From Cesiribacter andamanensis AMV16 (lineage in GTDB: Bacteria > Bacteroidota > Bacteroidia > Cytophagales > Cyclobacteriaceae), in the NCBI RefSeq assembly GCF_000348925.1, contig NZ_AODQ01000022.1, forward strand, positions 1 to 46,398: a stretch of 46,398 nt of DNA, given 5' to 3'. Each line of letters opens with the position of its first letter. Position 1 is the stretch's first letter. Below are positions 25,424 to 34,358 of the stretch, in pieces. The notes below the pieces were generated by a model. It was not told where the DNA came from. It saw only the letters and a list, made by a program, of their open reading frames with translations, and searched no databases. Position numbers and translations under genes: made by a program.

Positions 25424-27571
25424 ATGATAAAGAATTATATAGGTCGTATGCTGCTGATGGTGCTGTGCCTCGGCAGTGCAGGGGTTGCTCAGGGGCAAAT
25501 GGCTACCAGCAGGGCAGATAGCATCAGCCAGGCGGCAGAGTACTATGAGCTGGCGCAGGAAATCTTAAAAAGTACCAAAGTAGTTACACAGGCCCGGGAA
25601 TACTTTGAAATTGCCGCTAACCTGGATCCTGGCCATGTGGAAGCCAACTACATGACGGGACTTACCTACCAGCAGACCATCAACAAAGACCGGTCGGCCA
25701 GGTATTTTCTGCGTGTGTACCAGAAAGATCCCAACTACCGCTACGACCTGCTCTACTCCATTGGCCGGGGGTTTCAGTATGGACAGAAGTTTGAAGAAGC
25801 CCTGAACTACTACAACCAGTACAAGCAAAAGACCCTCTCGGATGTCAACTACCGCGGCAAAGACAAAATTCAGCTGCGCGATGTAGAACGCCGCATCGAG
25901 GAGTGTAAGAACGGTCTGGAATACGCCAAAAACCCCAAGCACTACGCCATTGTAAACGTATCGGCCAAAGTAAACTCCATCTGGCCCGATTACGGTCCGG
26001 TACTGAACGAAGATGAAACCATTCTGATCTTTACCTCCCGCCGCCAGGAAGATAACCTCAACGAAAACGTAGACTCGGATAACTTCTATTTTGAAGATAT
26101 CTTCTATTCCGAAAAAGTGAATGGCGAGTGGACCGCCGCCAAAAACATCAAGGAGCCGGTAAACGACATGTACCACAACAGCAACCTGTCGCTATCGGCC
26201 GATGGTAATACGCTGTATGTATACCGGTATGACAACGGAGGGGATATCTTCTACTCCACCAAAGAAAAAGACGGCAGCTGGTCCATGCCCCAGCCCCTAA
26301 GCGAGTACATCAACTCCAGCTTTGCCGAAAAATCCGTATCCGTATCCAAAGACGGCAGCCTGATGTTCTACAGCAGTGACCGCCCCGGCGGACTAGGCGG
26401 GCTGGACATTTACATGAGCCGCAAAGATGCCAAAGGCAAGTGGAGCCGCTCCGAAAACCTGGGCCCCATCATCAATACCGAATTTGACGACGAGAGCCCT
26501 TTTATCCACTATGATGGCAAAACGCTCTACTTTAGTAGCCGGGGCCGCAAGGGCATGGGCGGGTATGATATCTACAAAAGCGTGTATGACAGCACGGCCA
26601 AACAGTGGACCGAGCCCATTAACCTGGGCTACCCCATCAACACCCCCGATGAAGACGTATTCTTTGTAGCCACCAAAGACGGCAAGAGAGGCTATTACGC
26701 CTCGGTACGCGATGATGGACAGGGCTATACCGATATCTACATGGTGAACTTCTTCCCTGATGGTGAGCCGCAGCCAGAGCCTGTGATTGCCCAAAAAGAG
26801 CCGGCAAAAGAAGAACCGAAGAAAGAAGAGCCCCAGCCGGCCAAACCTGAGCCAACGCTGGTAGCTGAGGTAAAGGAAACGCCAACCCCTGTTCCTCCCA
26901 AGAAAGAAGAGCCCGTGCTGCAGCCGGTTACCCTGATCATTCGCCTGACGGATGATGAAACCAACCAGCCGCTGGATGCTACGGTAAATCTGCGCCGCCA
27001 GTCCGATAACCAGCTGGCCGGCAAATCCAATACCGCTCCGGGTGAGTACCGCTTTACCACCACCCAGAAACAGGCCACTCAGATGATGCTGAGCATCGAA
27101 AAAGACGGCTACCTGTTTAAGAACTTCAAGGTAACCCTGCCGGCTGCTACCGCTCAGCCACAGGAAATTGTGCGCACCGTAGAGCTCAACAGGCTGAAGG
27201 TGGGCGTATCATCCGTACTGCGCAACATCTACTTTGATTTTGATAAAGCAACCTTTATGAAGGAGTCCTATGACGAGCTCAACAAACTGGAGCGCCTGCT
27301 GAACGAAAACCCCGACATGGTAATTGAAATCTCCGGCCATACCGATAATGTTGGGGGTAAGGAGTACAACCGGGTACTATCTCAGCGCCGGGCCCAGGCG
27401 GTGGTGGACTATGTGGTGCAAAAAGGCATCAGCAAAGCCCGCATTAGCGCCAAAGGTTATGGAGAGGAGCGCCCCATTGCCTCTAATGATGATGACAAGG
27501 AAGGCCGGGCCCTTAACCGCCGTGTAGAGTTTAAAGTGTTGCGCAGGGGTGGGTCGGTTGCCAACCAATAA
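25424..27571 (+). CDS. PorE-like OmpA-family protein (TPR, beta-propeller, CRD, OmpA)
   Basis: A 715-residue exported protein. Order of parts: signal peptide (MLLMVLCLGSAGVAQGQ, ends near residue 25); TPR region about 30-135; a PD40/WD40-like propeller about 175-415 with repeated motifs such as LNEDETILIFTSRR, LSADGNTLYVYRYD, VSKDGSLMFYSSDRPGG and HYDGKTLYFSSRG; a Pro/Glu/Lys linker about 436-490; a carboxypeptidase-regulatory-like fold about 497-595; and an OmpA C-terminal peptidoglycan-binding domain about 600-710 (IYFDFDKATF, ISGHTDNVG, LSQRRAQAV, NRRVEFKV). This exact order is that of PorE of the type IX secretion system, although other OmpA/PD40 proteins share parts. It would anchor an outer-membrane complex to peptidoglycan. 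Confidence 0.88.
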   Translation: MIKNYIGRMLLMVLCLGSAGVAQGQMATSRADSISQAAEYYELAQEILKSTKVVTQAREYFEIAANLDPGHVEANYMTGLTYQQTINKDRSARYFLRVYQKDPNYRYDLLYSIGRGFQYGQKFEEALNYYNQYKQKTLSDVNYRGKDKIQLRDVERRIEECKNGLEYAKNPKHYAIVNVSAKVNSIWPDYGPVLNEDETILIFTSRRQEDNLNENVDSDNFYFEDIFYSEKVNGEWTAAKNIKEPVNDMYHNSNLSLSADGNTLYVYRYDNGGDIFYSTKEKDGSWSMPQPLSEYINSSFAEKSVSVSKDGSLMFYSSDRPGGLGGLDIYMSRKDAKGKWSRSENLGPIINTEFDDESPFIHYDGKTLYFSSRGRKGMGGYDIYKSVYDSTAKQWTEPINLGYPINTPDEDVFFVATKDGKRGYYASVRDDGQGYTDIYMVNFFPDGEPQPEPVIAQKEPAKEEPKKEEPQPAKPEPTLVAEVKETPTPVPPKKEEPVLQPVTLIIRLTDDETNQPLDATVNLRRQSDNQLAGKSNTAPGEYRFTTTQKQATQMMLSIEKDGYLFKNFKVTLPAATAQPQEIVRTVELNRLKVGVSSVLRNIYFDFDKATFMKESYDELNKLERLLNENPDMVIEISGHTDNVGGKEYNRVLSQRRAQAVVDYVVQKGISKARISAKGYGEERPIASNDDDKEGRALNRRVEFKVLRRGGSVANQ

Positions 27572-27595
27572 GATAAGTACAAAGCTTTCTGCAAG

Positions 27596-27630
27596 AAAAA
27601 CGGGGAATTAAAGCCCCGTTTTTTATTTTT
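27596..27630 (+). terminator. Rho-independent terminator after the PorE-like gene
   Basis: Arms AAAAACGGGG (27596-27605) and CCCCGTTTTT (27614-27623) with an eight-base loop, then TTATTTTT. Twenty-four bases after the stop. Confidence 0.9.
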
Positions 27631-27695
27631 GAGGGCTGCTGCGGCAGGGGCAGCCCATTCACAACTTATTGCAGCCTGCGGTAGTAGAAGTACCT

Positions 27696-28424
27696 ATGAC
27701 AGTTTTACCCTATAAAGATCAGAACAAAGGCAAAAAAGAGCAGGTAGCGAATATGTTTGACAACATAAGCCCCCGCTATGACCTGCTCAACCACCTGCTT
27801 AGCCTGGGCATTGATGTGCTGTGGCGCAAAAAAGCCATTCGCCTGCTGCGTAAGCGCCAGCCCCGGCCCGATCATATTCTGGATGTAGCCACTGGCACCG
27901 GCGATTTTGCCCTGGAAGCCCTCTCGCTGAAGCCCCGCAAAATTACCGGCATTGATATTTCGGCCGGTATGCTGGAGGTAGGCCGGCAGAAAATGCTAAA
28001 GCGCGGCCTGGCCGACAAAATAGAGATGAAGCAGGCCGATTCTGAAAACCTGCCCTTTGAAGATAATATGTTTGATGCGGTGATCGTTGCTTTTGGTGTA
28101 CGCAATTTTGAAGATCTCAAAAAGGGATTGAAGGAGATGAACAGGGTAATGAAGCCCGGCGCCGCCGTGGCCATTCTGGAATTTTCCCGCCCCCGCAGCT
28201 TTCCCTTTCAGCAGATCTACAACTTCTATTTTCAGCAGGTGCTGCCCCGGGTAGGGCGCCTGATCTCCAAAGACAGCTCGGCTTATACCTATCTGCCGGA
28301 GTCGGTACAGGCCTTTCCGGATGGCAGGGACTTTCTGAAGATACTGGAAGAAACAGGTTATAAAAACACAGCATGGAAACCACTCACCTTTGGCATAAGC
28401 GCCATTTATCTGGCCTCAAAATAA
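27696..28424 (+). CDS. ubiE: Demethylmenaquinone methyltransferase
   Basis: About 242 residues from ATG 27696 (MTVLPYKDQ); a TTG at 27669 is less likely. The SAM-binding motif I is DVATGTGDFALEA, followed by GIDISAGMLEVGRQK, and the UbiE/MenG signature includes FDNISPRYDLLNHLLSLGIDVLWRKKA and GVRNFEDLKKGLKEMNRVMKPG. In Bacteroidota, which use menaquinone, this enzyme makes menaquinone from the demethyl form at the last step. The 3' end overlaps porT by 52 bases, so the two are co-transcribed and probably coupled. Confidence 0.95.
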   Translation: MTVLPYKDQNKGKKEQVANMFDNISPRYDLLNHLLSLGIDVLWRKKAIRLLRKRQPRPDHILDVATGTGDFALEALSLKPRKITGIDISAGMLEVGRQKMLKRGLADKIEMKQADSENLPFEDNMFDAVIVAFGVRNFEDLKKGLKEMNRVMKPGAAVAILEFSRPRSFPFQQIYNFYFQQVLPRVGRLISKDSSAYTYLPESVQAFPDGRDFLKILEETGYKNTAWKPLTFGISAIYLASK

Positions 28425-29125
28425 GCCTGCTCTCACTGCTGCTGGCACTTGCCTGTTTGCCCGCCCGGGCACAGGTAGAGACCAGGGGCAGCCAGGAAAA
28501 CCTGGCCGGATACGATGATCGGTTTTTAACCTATGGCTTTACCCTGGGGGGGCACACATCAACCCTGCGGCCAAAGTTTTCTGAGGCATTTGCTGATCCT
28601 TCCTTTAGCGATACGCTCAACATCATTCCCGGGGTGCCCTTTGGTTTTTCCATAGGCTTTCTGGCCAACTTTCGGCTGGCCCAATACCTGGATTTTCGGG
28701 TGATGCCCAAAGTAGCCTTTTACGACTATACCCTGAAGTTTGAGACCCGCCAGCAGGAAGCCACCACCCGCGATGCCCTGGCCGATTTTACCACCATTGA
28801 TATTCCGCTTTCGCTCAAGTATAAATCGCAGCGCCGGGGCAACCACCGCATGTTTATAACCGGCGGCATGACCCCCATCATTGACGTAACGGGTAAAAAA
28901 CAGCGCGAGGAAAATACCGAAGGAGGCCTGCGCCTTACGGGCAACAACCTGACAGCCGATGTAGGCATTGGCGCCGACTTTTATTTTCCGCTCTTTAAAT
29001 TCTCACCCGAGATCCGCTACTCCTATGGGGTGCGCGATGTGCTGCAAAATAAGGAAAACCAGCTGGGCAGGGCCTTTGACAGGCTGGGCACCCACATCAT
29101 AGGGGTGTACCTGGTCTTTAACTAA
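28373..29125 (+). CDS. porT: PorT family outer-membrane protein
   Basis: A 250-residue protein with a signal peptide (LKISLLSLLLALACLPARAQ, preceded by a charged start) and an eight-stranded outer-membrane barrel pattern: alternating strands such as FLTYGFTLGG, YLDFRVMPKVAFYDYTLKFE, IDIPLSLKYKSQ, HRMFITGGMTPII and FKFSPEIRYSYGV, ending in IIGVYLVFN with a terminal aromatic/Asn. PorT belongs to the type IX secretion machinery. The ubiE-porT order is common in Bacteroidota and supports the call. The ATG at 28373 lies 52 bases inside ubiE; no later ATG keeps the signal peptide. Confidence 0.9.
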   Translation: METTHLWHKRHLSGLKISLLSLLLALACLPARAQVETRGSQENLAGYDDRFLTYGFTLGGHTSTLRPKFSEAFADPSFSDTLNIIPGVPFGFSIGFLANFRLAQYLDFRVMPKVAFYDYTLKFETRQQEATTRDALADFTTIDIPLSLKYKSQRRGNHRMFITGGMTPIIDVTGKKQREENTEGGLRLTGNNLTADVGIGADFYFPLFKFSPEIRYSYGVRDVLQNKENQLGRAFDRLGTHIIGVYLVFN

Positions 29126-29150
29126 GCTACCACTTGGCAACGCTTTACAG

Positions 29151-29185
29151 AATCGCTTCCCCCCTGGGAGCGATTTTTTTGTTTT
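29151..29185 (+). terminator. Rho-independent terminator after porT
   Basis: Arms AATCGCT-CCC (29151-29161, with one bulged T) and GGGAGCGATT (29166-29175), then TTTTTGTTTTT. Twenty-five bases after the porT stop. Confidence 0.88.
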
Positions 29186-29226
29186 TAGTGCTACCTTCTT
29201 TTGCTGAACCTCCTTAGCTTGCCGGT

Positions 29227-29988
29227 ATGAACAATGCAACAACCACTGTACTCATTACCGGAGCCACCTCCGGCATAGGCCAGGCCACTGCCCGTCTGCT
29301 GGGCAGCCAGGGCTACCGGCTGGTGCTATGCGGGCGCCGCCAGGAGCGCCTTGCCGAGCTGCAGGAAGAACTATCCCCCCTGTGCCCGGTGCATACCCTG
29401 CAGTTTGACGTGCGCGACCGAGCGGCGGTTGAAGCGGCCCTGAATAGCCTGCCCCCGGATTTTGCCACCCTGGATGTACTGATTAACAATGCCGGCAATG
29501 CCCATGGCCTGGATACCCTGCAGGAGGGTAATCCTGATGACTGGGATGCCATGCTGGATGGCAATGTGAAAGGGTTGCTGTACGTAAGCAAGGCGGTGCT
29601 GCCCCAGATGGTGGCGCGTCGCAGGGGGCATGTGATCAACATTGGCTCCATAGCCGGCAAAGAGGTCTATCCGAAAGGAAATGTTTACTGCGCCTCCAAG
29701 CATGCGGTGGATGCCATCAGCAAAGGGATGCTCATGGACCTGAACCCCTATGGGGTAAAGGTAAGTGCCATTAATCCTGGCCTGGTAGAGACTGAATTCT
29801 CTCAGGTACGCTTTAAGGGAGATGATGCGCGGGCTGCCCAGGTCTACAGTGGTCTGCACCCCCTAAGGCCGGAAGATGTGGCGGCGGTGATCCTGTTTGT
29901 GCTGCAGTGCCCCCCGCATGTAAACATCAGCGACCTGGTACTGCTGCCCACCGATCAGGCAAGTGCAGCGGTGGTGAGAAGGGGGTAA
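29227..29988 (+). CDS. SDR family NAD(P)-dependent oxidoreductase (YdfG-like)
   Basis: A 253-residue classical short-chain dehydrogenase. Cofactor motif TGATSGIG (residues 11-18) is followed by LCGRRQERL, where the Arg pair after the second strand indicates NADP(H). Also present are NNAGNAHG, INIGSIAG with the catalytic Ser, and YCASKHAVD with Tyr and Lys. The pattern is closest to the YdfG group (3-hydroxy acid/L-allo-threonine dehydrogenases). Cytoplasmic. It stands between the porT terminator and the first Sia-like module and is probably independent. Confidence 0.92.
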   Translation: MNNATTTVLITGATSGIGQATARLLGSQGYRLVLCGRRQERLAELQEELSPLCPVHTLQFDVRDRAAVEAALNSLPPDFATLDVLINNAGNAHGLDTLQEGNPDDWDAMLDGNVKGLLYVSKAVLPQMVARRRGHVINIGSIAGKEVYPKGNVYCASKHAVDAISKGMLMDLNPYGVKVSAINPGLVETEFSQVRFKGDDARAAQVYSGLHPLRPEDVAAVILFVLQCPPHVNISDLVLLPTDQASAAVVRRG

Positions 29989-30103
29989 ATAAGACCCGCT
30001 GTGGGGTTTAGAACGCTAAATATATTTCCGGAGCTACAATGCGTTTATTTGGGTAATATTTAGTATTTTTAAAGGTCTGCGACCAAATGAGCAGCATAGG
30101 CAC

Positions 30104-31213
30104 ATGAGCATGTTGGTGTACAAAGTGTACGAGCTGTACCAAGCGCTTGAGGATGACGGCCTTAGCCTGTTCTATTTGGGCGATGTGAGCGATAACATCA
30201 CCGAAAAGCTTATTGCCTTAAACGATCGCAGAATTACCGAGCAGCCTGGCAGCGGCAGATCGGGCCGCAAAATTGCCTTCCTGATCGCCGAGTGTTTTCA
30301 GAATGTGATCCGCCATCAGGAGCAGCCTTCCCTGAAGAAGGGGGAGAAGAAGCCGGACTCCAGCATGTTTATGGTGCGCCACCACCGCCAGAGCCAGTAT
30401 TCCATAGCATCGGTAAACCTGGTGCGCAACCAGCGGGTAGCCCCCCTGCAGGCCAAACTTGGTAACCTCAGCCGCCTGGATGGGGTGGAGCTGCGCAAGA
30501 TGTACCTGGATCTGCTGCCCGGCGGTGAGTATTCCGATAAGGGAGGTGCAGGCTTGGGGCTAATTGAAATGGCCCGCCGCTCCGGCCAGCAGTTTCAGTA
30601 TGATTTTGTGTCCCGCACCGATGCCTTTTCCCAGTTCTTTTTTCAGCTGCACATGCAGGAGGAGGGGGCTGGCAGCGCTCAGGTCCTGCCCATCAGCAGC
30701 ACCCAGAAGTTGTATGAAAGCCTGCAGCAGGAGGGAATCCTCTTATTGTACAAGAGCGATTTTTCGCAAAAAGCGATGATGCCGGTGCTGGAGATGATTG
30801 AATTTAATTTGCGGCAGCAACGCTCGGAGCTTTTTCGGCAAAAAGCCATCCTCTACGTGCTGGTTGAGCTGTTTCAGAACATCATGAAACACGGGGCCGA
30901 GTGGCACGGACGCCAGGAGGGGGTGCTTTGCATTTGCAAACAAGACGATCATCACTTACTTTGTGCAGGCAATTTCATTGCACAGGATAAAATACCCCAG
31001 CTGCGGCAGCATTTGCTGCAGATCAATGCCCTGGATAAGGGGGGGCTGCAGCAACTCTACAAGCAGGAGCTGCGCAATACCAATGCCACCCTTAAAGGGG
31101 GTGCCGGCCTGGGCCTGATTGAAACAGGCCGCTATAGTACCGGATCATTCGATTTTAGTTTTGTGACCGTTAACGATCACTATTCGTTTTTCACCCTGAG
31201 TACCACCATCTGA
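30104..31213 (+). CDS. Tandem double SiaB-family (DUF6272) protein kinase-like protein
   Basis: A 369-residue protein made of two SiaB-like units. Unit 1 (about 1-185) has an N-box AECFQNVIRH (Glu63, Asn67) and G-box KGGAGLGLIEMAR (146-158). Unit 2 (about 197-369) has VELFQNIMKH (Glu255, Asn259) and KGGAGLGLIETGR (331-343). Both boxes are the GHKL ATP-binding signatures. The 'GN' motif before the central loop is kept in unit 2 (CAGNFI) and in the single SiaB at 39552 (TSGNPI) but is SVNLV in unit 1, so unit 1 may have a changed role. SiaB phosphorylates SiaC in Pseudomonas. The siaC-like gene follows after 13 bases. Confidence 0.87.
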   Translation: MSMLVYKVYELYQALEDDGLSLFYLGDVSDNITEKLIALNDRRITEQPGSGRSGRKIAFLIAECFQNVIRHQEQPSLKKGEKKPDSSMFMVRHHRQSQYSIASVNLVRNQRVAPLQAKLGNLSRLDGVELRKMYLDLLPGGEYSDKGGAGLGLIEMARRSGQQFQYDFVSRTDAFSQFFFQLHMQEEGAGSAQVLPISSTQKLYESLQQEGILLLYKSDFSQKAMMPVLEMIEFNLRQQRSELFRQKAILYVLVELFQNIMKHGAEWHGRQEGVLCICKQDDHHLLCAGNFIAQDKIPQLRQHLLQINALDKGGLQQLYKQELRNTNATLKGGAGLGLIETGRYSTGSFDFSFVTVNDHYSFFTLSTTI

Positions 31214-31226
31214 CCCTACGTACGCT

Positions 31227-31613
31227 ATGCTAAAGCCACTCTACCTGGAGCAGAAATCCGATACGCCCGCCATTAAACTGGAGCCGGGCGGACAGCTCTC
31301 CATTACCGGACGTAGCCTGCCCGAAAATGCCGAGCAGTTCTACCGCCCCATTCTGGAATGGATAGAGCGCTACCGGGATCAGGAAGCCAATGCCGAAACC
31401 CGGCTGACCATAGAGCTGGAATACTTTAACTCAAGCTCCGTAAAGCAGATTCTTACCCTGCTGCTGGTGCTGGAGGAGCTGCACCGCCAACCCGGCAAGC
31501 AGGTGCAGATCGTATGGAGCTATAACCAGGATGATGAGCTGATGGAAATGAAGGGTCGGGAGATGGAAAGCATCGTAGACCTTCCCTTTGTAATGGAGGC
31601 CTTTTCATTGTAA
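31227..31613 (+). CDS. siaC: SiaC family regulatory phosphoprotein (DUF1987), copy 1
   Basis: A 128-residue protein covering the DUF1987 domain: SDTPAIKLEPGGQLSITGRSLPENAEQFYRP, ILEWIERYR, then LEYFNSSSVKQILTLLLVLEEL and VQIVWSYNQDDELMEMKG. SiaC has an anti-sigma-antagonist-like fold and is phosphorylated on a Thr in the F/L-N-T-S segment; here the equivalent position is Ser (FNSSS, 69-71). It would be the switch protein acted on by the double SiaB just upstream and by the convergent SpoIIE-type phosphatase. Output target unknown. Confidence 0.9.
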   Translation: MLKPLYLEQKSDTPAIKLEPGGQLSITGRSLPENAEQFYRPILEWIERYRDQEANAETRLTIELEYFNSSSVKQILTLLLVLEELHRQPGKQVQIVWSYNQDDELMEMKGREMESIVDLPFVMEAFSL

Positions 31614-31672
31614 GAAGCGAAGCTGGCGACCACTGTGAGCCCTTGCTCAGAAGGCAGAGTACCGCACCTGGT

Positions 31673-33510
31673 CTAGGGCAGGCGAATGCCCATGAGCAGA
31701 ATATCATCGGTCTGGCGTATGCTGCCCTGCCAGTTTTTAAAAGTGTATAGGCCTGGTGTTTCTGTTCTTCAGCCGGCAGGTGCTGCAGGCTCAGGATCAT
31801 ATCTTTAAAGCGGCGGGTATTGAATTTCTGATCGGTTTCTTCCCCAAACTGATCCATAAATCCATCGGTAAACAGGTACAGCATGCTGCCCGGGGCATAG
31901 GCAATGGCCTTGTTGGTAAAGCTGCGTGTGCGCCCGCTGCGCAGAATTTTCCCCCCTATTGAATTAATATCGGCCTGTAGCACCTGCAGATGTTGCTCCT
32001 GTACCAGGTAGGCCGGGTTCATGGCAGCAGCAAACGTAATGCTATGCTTTTCGGGCTCAATGTAGCAGACCGAAATGTCCATGCCATCCTGCAAAATATC
32101 CCCTTCTTTTTCTCCCTGCAGCGTCTGCTGAACGGCCTTATTGAGCCGGTCCAGGATCTGGGCAGGGTCTGTAATGCTTTGTTCCGCCACAATCTCCCGC
32201 AACAGCCGGTGGCCGATCAGCGACATGAAGGCACCCGGTACCCCATGGCCGGTGCAGTCGGCCACTGCCACCACATAGCCCCTGGCATGGGGGTGGAAGA
32301 AGTAAAAATCACCACTGACAATATCCCGCGGTTCAGAGAGCACAAAGGAATCGCAGAGGTAGGTCTTCAGCGTACGTTCTCCTACCAATATGCTTTGCTG
32401 AATGCGCTGGGCATAGCTGATGCTGTCGGTGATCTGTTGGTTCTTTTGCTCCAGCAGCAGGCTGGTGCGCTGTTTATTGCGGTAAAAGAAATAGACCAGG
32501 ATGGAAAAGAGCGTAAGCACCACCAGCAGCAGAATCAGGAGCAGCAGGGAGTTTTGCTGAGCCCGCAGGGTTTCTTCCTGGGTTTTGATCAGGAGGCGGG
32601 CATTCTGGATCTCCTGCTCGGCAGCCAGTATCTGGGCTTCCCGCTTTAGGAGTACCAGGCTGTCTTCTTTGGTCTGCTGGCGCAGCTTGTCCATGGCAAG
32701 CTGTTCCCGCGCCCGGCTCAGGGCCTCTTCTTTTGTACTCAGGAGGCTGGTATCAGAAATATCGCGTCCAAGGGCTGGCCCCAGGTAGGGGTCACTGGAG
32801 AGGGCTGATCGGGGGGAGGGCTGGGGCTCGCGCAGGCTGTCGGCCAGAGGGGTTCTGGCTTGCGGCGGAGTACCTGCACCACGGGCCGTACTGGCTTGCC
32901 CCGGACCCGAGGCTGCTTCAGGAGCATAGGCATCTATACGTTCGCTGTTGCGGCTAATGGCCCGCTCCATCAGCTCTATGCCGGCATCGGCCCCATCGGC
33001 GCCCTGCTGCACCGGGCCACTGCGGCTATCGATGCGGGCCAGGTTAAACTGGCGTTTGGAGGGGTTATAGTGCAGGCGGCCCAGGGTACGGTTCAGGTCG
33101 GGGTCGGCCCCCTTCTTAAAGCTGTTCAGTACAAATTCTGCGCCCAAGAAGCGGTAGCCGCCTTGCTGAATTTCTTTGGGGAAGGCCCTGGTATCCACCA
33201 GCAGGGTAATAACGTTGTAGCCCGGCTTGGAAATGGCCAGGGTATAGAGCTGATTAAACTCCAGGCTGAGGGTATAGGTGCCCTTCTCATCGGTAAAGCG
33301 CTCTTCCAGCACATCCCCGTTCAACTCCAGGCTCAGGGTTGCGCCCTCCAGGGTACCTTCAAAAAAGGGAGGCTTGCTTTTTTTCAAAAAGCCCCGGCTG
33401 GCCTCATACTCATAGCCATGCACCGTGCCCTCCAGCACAAACTGCCTGCTCTGGCTCAGGGCCATAAAGCCCGGCAACAGAAAGAAAAAGAGGAGTGTAT
33501 AGCGATACAT
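31673..33510 (-). CDS. SiaA-like membrane SpoIIE/PP2C phosphatase, C-terminus frameshifted
   Basis: Parts in order: signal peptide (1-20), a carboxypeptidase-regulatory-like beta domain (about 24-130), a Pro/Ala-rich linker, a coiled coil (about 255-320), one membrane helix (about 321-343) and a SpoIIE PP2C phosphatase (about 360-610) with VSGDF (398-402), VADCTGHGVPGA (417-427) and FTDGFMDQFG. The plain frame runs on to 31453 with a nonsense tail rich in Arg and Pro. One extra A in the run T at 31734-31738 (minus-strand A5) gives LLKNWQGSIRQTDDILLMGIRLP and a stop at 31673, restoring the TDDILL metal site seen in the second phosphatase (TDDMLL). The coordinates are for the restored form of 612 residues. 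Convergent with the siaB-siaC pair. Confidence 0.85.
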
Positions 33511-33665
33511 GGTATGCGAATCTATCTAAAAATATCAAGCTAACGAAGGTAGGCCGGTGGCACGTGCTTTTTTTTGCATTATTGCAGTAAGCAGCTGTAT
33601 GCATCTCTTTCTAACTGCCTGAGTAAGTGAAGGAAGCACCTGATGCCTGTGGCATTTCATCCGGC

Positions 33666-34295
33666 TTATAGGGAGGCCACCTTTAGCAGGGTAGGGGTGT
33701 GCAGGCTGTGGGCTCCCTCAAACTGGTGGTTTTGCAGGGTATCGCCTGTAAGCTGCTGCAGATAGCGGGTTTGTTCGGCCAGTTTTTCCTTGTCCAGATA
33801 GGGATCCTGCAGCCCCCATACCTGGTGCAACTGTACCCCCTTTAACGAGGCGCCTGAAAGCTCCATGGGCAGGTCGGGCGGGAACACCCCTGCCCAGAGC
33901 ACCAGTTTTCTAAAGGCCAGGGGGGTGTGCATGGCCCAGCGGCTGATGGTAGCCACCCCCTGTGAAAAGCCCAGCAGGGTAATCTCGGGAGCCAGGTGTA
34001 GCTGGCTGTGGGCCGCTACGGCATCCAGGTACTGCAGGTAGTTTTGGATATCGCTGAGGCGGTCTTCCCTGGTCATCCAGGAGGCGCCTACCCGCCCGCT
34101 GCTCTGCTGCAGATAAAAGCGGGAGAGTCCTTCCGGTGCGACTATATGATAGCCCGCATCGGCCAGGGGTTGAAAGTGGCGGATAAAGTAGGAGGCCAGC
34201 TGTCCGTAGCCATGGCAGACCAGCCAGGCGGGCTGGCCAGGGGTACCCAGTGAAAAATAGCGGGCCTGGAAAGAAAAGGTAAGGGTGTGCTGCAT
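33666..34295 (-). CDS. Alpha/beta hydrolase, phospholipase/carboxylesterase-like
   Basis: A 209-residue protein. The nucleophile elbow is LLGFSQGVAT (Ser in GFSQG), the oxyanion strand is LVCHGYGQLA, and the likely acid and His are in GLQDPYL and FEGAHSLH. This is the layout of small esterases related to carboxylesterase/phospholipase (PF02230). No signal peptide, so cytoplasmic. It is followed upstream on the same strand by a terminator, so it is probably a separate unit. Natural substrate unknown. Confidence 0.85.
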   Translation of the reverse strand: MQHTLTFSFQARYFSLGTPGQPAWLVCHGYGQLASYFIRHFQPLADAGYHIVAPEGLSRFYLQQSSGRVGASWMTREDRLSDIQNYLQYLDAVAAHSQLHLAPEITLLGFSQGVATISRWAMHTPLAFRKLVLWAGVFPPDLPMELSGASLKGVQLHQVWGLQDPYLDKEKLAEQTRYLQQLTGDTLQNHQFEGAHSLHTPTLLKVASL

Positions 34296-34302
34296 GCCTG
34301 AA

Positions 34303-34331
34303 AATAAAAAAGGCAGGGAATAAGCCTGCCT
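34303..34331 (-). terminator. Rho-independent terminator after the secreted-protein gene
   Basis: Perfect seven-base arms AGGCAGG (34311-34317) and CCTGCCT (34325-34331) with a seven-base loop; on the minus strand it is followed by TTTTTATTTT. It is 27 bases after the stop of the leftward gene at 34359. Confidence 0.88.
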
Positions 34332-34358
34332 CTTAAGGGGTAGTATGGATCCTTGTAC

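Noticed and set aside
29989-30103. Bacteroidota -7 promoter (TAnnTTTG) before the double siaB
   Set aside because: TTTG and TA-rich pieces are present but not with acceptable spacing or match, so no promoter was called.
31453-31672. The last ~90 residues of the uninterrupted frame of the first SiaA-like phosphatase
   Set aside because: The tail is nonsense that runs over siaC copy 1 on the other strand; it appears only because of the one-base shift at 31734-31738.
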